Positions 61,182 through 64,000 of a DNA stretch of 64,000 bases are shown piece after piece. The notes under the pieces are model-generated. The model made no database searches. It saw only the letters and a program-made list of their open reading frames with translations, and had not been told where the DNA came from. The first letter of the stretch is position 1. Every line of letters starts with the position of its first letter. Both the position numbers and the translations under genes were made by a program. Source of the stretch: Myxococcales bacterium (lineage in GTDB: Bacteria; Myxococcota_A; Polyangia; Polyangiales; Polyangiaceae). The DNA is taken from assembly GCA_016720545.1 (NCBI GenBank), contig JADKKK010000001.1, forward strand, positions 1 through 64,000, written 5' to 3'.

Positions 61182-61489
61182 GGCCCACCAGGCCGCGGAT
61201 ACGCTCCCGTCGTCCGTGCGGCGCCGCATCGCGACCGGCTGCTCGGGCGCCTTGGGCCGCCGCGCTGCTGGCGTGCGCGGCCTGCAACGCGGTGTTCGGG
61301 CTCGACCCGCTGACCTACGAGGAGCCGACGCGCCGCGCGCCCCCGAGCGAGGCCGACGCGGAAGCGGGCGCCGACGCCAGCGACGCGAGCACCGACGCGT
61401 CGCCCGACTCGATCCCCGACGCGCCCCTCGACGGCGCGCGCCCCGACAGCGGCTCGCTCGAAGCGAGCGCCGACGCGTCGCCCGAGTAG
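61178..61489 (+). CDS. Small lipoprotein with Asp/Ala-rich tail
   Basis: 103 residues, GTG start at 61178 overlapping the preceding stop as GTGA. The N-terminus is Arg-rich, then a hydrophobic helix and lipobox AALLACAACNAVFGLD, with the NAVFGLDPLTYEE motif that starts many myxobacterial lipoproteins. The rest is a repetitive acidic tail (Glu/Ala/Asp, ADASDASTDASPDS). No folded domain. It is likely a tether or spacer. Its position in an overlapping run with the cytochrome and repeat-like genes suggests co-expression. Confidence 0.65.
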   Translation: MRPTRPRIRSRRPCGAASRPAARAPWAAALLACAACNAVFGLDPLTYEEPTRRAPPSEADAEAGADASDASTDASPDSIPDAPLDGARPDSGSLEASADASPE

Positions 61490-61614
61490 CTCATCCATGG
61501 CAGCCCGAGGATTCGCGCCGCGCCTGTGTGAGGCCGCGATCGAGGGCGAATTCTGCGGGGAAATGCGCGTCCACGAGTTGCCTCTGTCTTCCATTCGGCG
61601 CTAAGAGAACTCCC

Positions 61615-62655
61615 ATGGCAACCAAGCCCACGCCGCCGCCGCCGCTCGCAGACGAGGCCGCGCGGGACTCTCGCGCCTCTCGCCCGTCGCGTCGAGAGGC
61701 GCTCACCCGCGTCGGCGCGGCCGCCGGCGTGCTCGGCGGCGCGGCGCTCCTCGGGCGAGGCGTGTGGGACAAGGGCGGCTTCGGCGCTCGCGACGGTCAG
61801 GGCGACCGCCAGGTGCGCGACTTCCGCGGCAAGGCGAACGAAGACGCCGATCTCTCCATCGCGCGTGGCCCCAAAGGTGACGAGAACGCCAGCGCCGACG
61901 ACGTGGTGCGCAGGGCGGTCGCCGCGCTCGGCGGCATGAAGCGCTTCGTGTCGCGCGGCGACGTGGTCGTCGTGAAGCCCAACATCGGGTGGGATCGCAT
62001 GCCGATCCACGCGGCCAACACGAACCCCGACGTCGTGGGGACGGTCGTGCAGCTCGCCTTCGAGGCCGGCGCCAAGCGGGTCGTCGTGGCCGACGGGAGC
62101 TGCAACGACCCCGATCGGTGCTTCCAGCGCTCGGGCATCTGGCGCAAGGCGCACAGCCTCGGCGCCGAGGTCGTGCTCCCGCTCCAGCACCGCTTCCGCT
62201 CCACGCGTATTCGCGGCGAGGTGCTCGACGAGTGGCCCATCTTCACCACGCTGGTCGAGGCCGACAAGGTCATCAACGTGCCGGTGGCGAAGCACCACAA
62301 CCTCGCGAAGTACACGGCGGCCATGAAGAACTGGTACGGCGTGCTCGGCGGACGGCGAAATCGCCTCCACCAGAACATCGACGTGTCGATCGCCGATCTG
62401 GCGACCTTCATGCGCCCGACCCTCACCGTGGTCGACGCGATGCGAGTGCTCATGCGCAACGGCCCGCAGGGCGGCAACATCGACGACACGAAGGTGATGA
62501 ACACCGTCATCGCCGCCATCGATCAGGTCGCCGCCGACGCGCTCGGCTGCACCCTCATCGGCCAGACACGCGAGAACCTGCCGTACCTGAAGATGGCCCA
62601 CGAACGCGGCATCGGCACGATGAACTGGGAGAGCCTCCGAGTGAAGGAGGTCTAG
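61615..62655 (+). CDS. DUF362-family protein, Tat-exported
   Basis: 346 residues from the ATG at 61615. The N-terminal SRREALTRVGAAAGVLGGAAL is a twin-arginine (Tat) signal, so the protein is exported folded, probably with a cofactor. The DUF362 core has VVVKPNIGWDR, NTNPDVVGTVVQLAFEAGA, VVADGSCNDPDRCF, KVINVPVAKHHNLAKYTAAM and LHQNIDVSIADLATFM. Unlike longer relatives it lacks a C-terminal ferredoxin domain; three Cys are present, two in the SCNDPDRC loop. DUF362 proteins are linked to iron-sulphur redox enzymes. The next gene, a polyferredoxin, starts two bases after its stop. Confidence 0.85.
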   Translation: MATKPTPPPPLADEAARDSRASRPSRREALTRVGAAAGVLGGAALLGRGVWDKGGFGARDGQGDRQVRDFRGKANEDADLSIARGPKGDENASADDVVRRAVAALGGMKRFVSRGDVVVVKPNIGWDRMPIHAANTNPDVVGTVVQLAFEAGAKRVVVADGSCNDPDRCFQRSGIWRKAHSLGAEVVLPLQHRFRSTRIRGEVLDEWPIFTTLVEADKVINVPVAKHHNLAKYTAAMKNWYGVLGGRRNRLHQNIDVSIADLATFMRPTLTVVDAMRVLMRNGPQGGNIDDTKVMNTVIAAIDQVAADALGCTLIGQTRENLPYLKMAHERGIGTMNWESLRVKEV

Positions 62656-62656
62656 G

Positions 62657-64000
62657 GTGAGCCGCGAATCTTTGCATTCTGCACGCTCCTCGCAGGGAAC
62701 CGCCCGCGGGGATCGCGCAGCGCAACAAGCGGGCGCGCCGCACGCGGCCGTGGTGCTCGACGTCACCGCGCTCGAAGCCACGGCGGCCGACGATCTCTCG
62801 AGCGGCCACGCCGCGCCTATCCCTTGGAAGACCGGCGAGGTCGGGGTCGTCGCCGCGCTCGATCAGAGCACGACGGTGACGCTGGTCGCGCCCGCACCCA
62901 CGCGGACCCAGGGAACGTCCTCGGCGTCGCGCTCACCCACGGTCGACCCCACGGCGTGCACCACCACGCCGCCGAAGCCCGCGGGCGGCTGCGGCTCGAG
63001 CGGCTGCGGCACCGGCGGGTGCGGGAGCACCGCGAAGAAGCACGCCTCGGCGGTCGCCGAGCGCGCACCAGGCCCCGCTGGCTCTCCGGCTCCGGGCTCC
63101 CCGAGCGGTAGCGCGGGCGGCGGCGGCGGCGGCGGCGCGCGCAAGGCGACCGGCCCGAGCCTCGTGGACAAACTCCGCGCGAAGCTGAACCCGAAGCGCG
63201 CGGGCTCGGGCTTGCCGGCCCGGCCCATCATCCGCGGCCTCGTGTGGGCGCGGCGCGTGTCGCAGGCAGGCTTCTTCAGCCTGTTCATGTACTTCCTGTT
63301 CCAGACCGGCTTCCGGGGCAATTTCGCGGCCCAGGCCGACCAGGCCGTGCGCCTGCCGCTGCCGGTCGAGGCGTTCTTGCTGGCCGATCCGTTCGTCGGC
63401 GCCATGACCGTGCTCTCGACCCACACGGTCTACCGCGGCCTCCTCTGGAGCCTCGGGCTGCTCGGGCTCACGCTGCTCGTGGGGCGCGTGTTCTGCGGGT
63501 GGATCTGCCCGTTCGGCACGCTCCACCACTTCTTCGCGTGGATCCTCCCTTCCCCGAAGGGCCGCGGCGCGTCGCGCGTGGAGGCCAACAAGACCCACGG
63601 CTACCAGCGCGCGAAGTACTACCTCATGTACGCGTTCCTGCTCGCGAGCGTCGCGGGCAGCGCCATCGGCGGCATGATGGATCCCATCTGCGTGGCGGTG
63701 CGCTCGATCGGCCTCGGGGTCATCCCGGCCGCGCAATACCTCACGTCGCGTGGGCTCGGCGCCGCGCAGAACGTACCGTCGCGGCCGCTCCAGGGCGCCG
63801 CCGACCACACGCAGGACTTCCTCGCGCAGGCCGTCTGGCAGAACAAGCAGTTCTACTTTCACCAGACCTGGCTCATCGTCTTTCTGCTCGTCGCGATCCT
63901 GTTCATGAACCGGTTCGTGCCGCGCTTCTGGTGCCGCGTGCTCTGCCCGCTCGGCGCGTTCCTCGGTGTGTTCGCGCGGTTCGCGCTGTTCGGCATGGAG
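62657..64000 (+). CDS. NapH/RdxA-type polyferredoxin (4Fe-4S) membrane protein, right end cut
   Basis: 448 residues present, open at the right edge. GTG start at 62657 is two bases after the DUF362 stop; the N-terminal ~190 residues are hydrophilic, so a later start (e.g. GTG at 62751) cannot be excluded. This extension has an unusual Cys/Gly cluster, CGSSGCGTGGCGS, and a Gly run (GGC)n near 63116-63140. The membrane part starts near residue 205 (SLFMYFLFQTGF), then VFCGWICPFGT (about 280) and FWCRVLCPLGAFLG (about 425), the CxxxCP motifs of NapH, NosR and RdxA. These carry electrons from the quinol pool to periplasmic partners. The ferredoxin clusters would lie beyond base 64000. Confidence 0.85.
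   Translation, partial: MSRESLHSARSSQGTARGDRAAQQAGAPHAAVVLDVTALEATAADDLSSGHAAPIPWKTGEVGVVAALDQSTTVTLVAPAPTRTQGTSSASRSPTVDPTACTTTPPKPAGGCGSSGCGTGGCGSTAKKHASAVAERAPGPAGSPAPGSPSGSAGGGGGGGARKATGPSLVDKLRAKLNPKRAGSGLPARPIIRGLVWARRVSQAGFFSLFMYFLFQTGFRGNFAAQADQAVRLPLPVEAFLLADPFVGAMTVLSTHTVYRGLLWSLGLLGLTLLVGRVFCGWICPFGTLHHFFAWILPSPKGRGASRVEANKTHGYQRAKYYLMYAFLLASVAGSAIGGMMDPICVAVRSIGLGVIPAAQYLTSRGLGAAQNVPSRPLQGAADHTQDFLAQAVWQNKQFYFHQTWLIVFLLVAILFMNRFVPRFWCRVLCPLGAFLGVFARFALFGME

Overview
The window looks like chromosome of a myxobacterium (Myxococcota), most likely of the Polyangiales/Sorangiineae type. The DNA is very GC-rich. There are many small lipoproteins with Asp/Ala/Gly/Pro-rich linkers after the lipobox, a serine/threonine kinase fused to GYF-like and DUF4388-like domains, a remnant of a MYXO-CTERM sorting tail, and frequent GTG and TTG starts with ATGA/GTGA/TTGA overlaps. 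I see no rRNA, tRNA, CRISPR array, phage or intact transposase. Most of the window reads as stable core and accessory chromosome.

Layout. 1-2900: uvrA (leftward, runs off the edge). 2993-5177: a coupled TPM-domain protein and a duplicated Tim44-like/zinc-ribbon membrane protein with an apparent frameshift. 5250-19938: an envelope region rich in lipoproteins and secreted proteins: a propeller protein with one haem c motif, a repeat-like protein, a fused tandem DsbA-family isomerase, a DHFR-fold reductase, a ferritin-like lipoprotein, a decayed pectate lyase, an M15 peptidase, a heparinase-like lyase, an ATP-grasp ligase, an NHL-repeat lipoprotein and a redoxin/MauG-type dihaem peroxidase fusion. 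20018-29942: a VTT membrane protein, then the fatty-acid synthesis cluster yceD-rpmF-fabH-(two lipoproteins)-fabD-fabG-acpP-fabF, followed by rpiB-nrdR-ribD. 30089-36926: def, prfC, a purple-acid-phosphatase-like lipoprotein, maf, pepQ and small genes. 36954-43783: a leftward block of ggt, a possible MITE, a CBS-domain cystathionine beta-synthase, a degenerate cyclase/ATPase regulator and a PspA homologue. 44011-47504: two small genes, then lpdA and an E1-alpha gene. 47620-49938: four leftward lipoproteins with a strong terminator and a candidate sigma-54 promoter. 50441-58337: DUF4149, HEAT-repeat and DUF1385 proteins, prfA, HIT protein and the Ser/Thr kinase. 58496-64000: an apparent electron-transfer locus (phosphoesterase-fold/tetrahaem fusion, a repeat-like membrane protein, lipoprotein, Tat-exported DUF362 protein, and a polyferredoxin that runs off the right edge).

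How the genes work together. The FAS II cluster supplies all the core initiation and elongation steps except the reductase FabI and dehydratase FabZ, and is tied to ribosome (rpmF), nucleotide (nrdR, rpiB) and riboflavin (ribD) genes. lpdA and the E1-alpha gene belong to one 2-oxoacid dehydrogenase, whose E1-beta and E2 genes are not here. The most unusual material is the redox biology at the cell envelope: the redoxin-peroxidase fusion near 18-20 kb and the 58-64 kb locus, in which a phosphoesterase fold without its usual catalytic residues carries four c-type haems and sits beside a Cys/Gly-rich polyferredoxin. Three genes each carry an apparent loss of one base. They are either young pseudogenes or local assembly errors, and this matters for anyone using the annotation.
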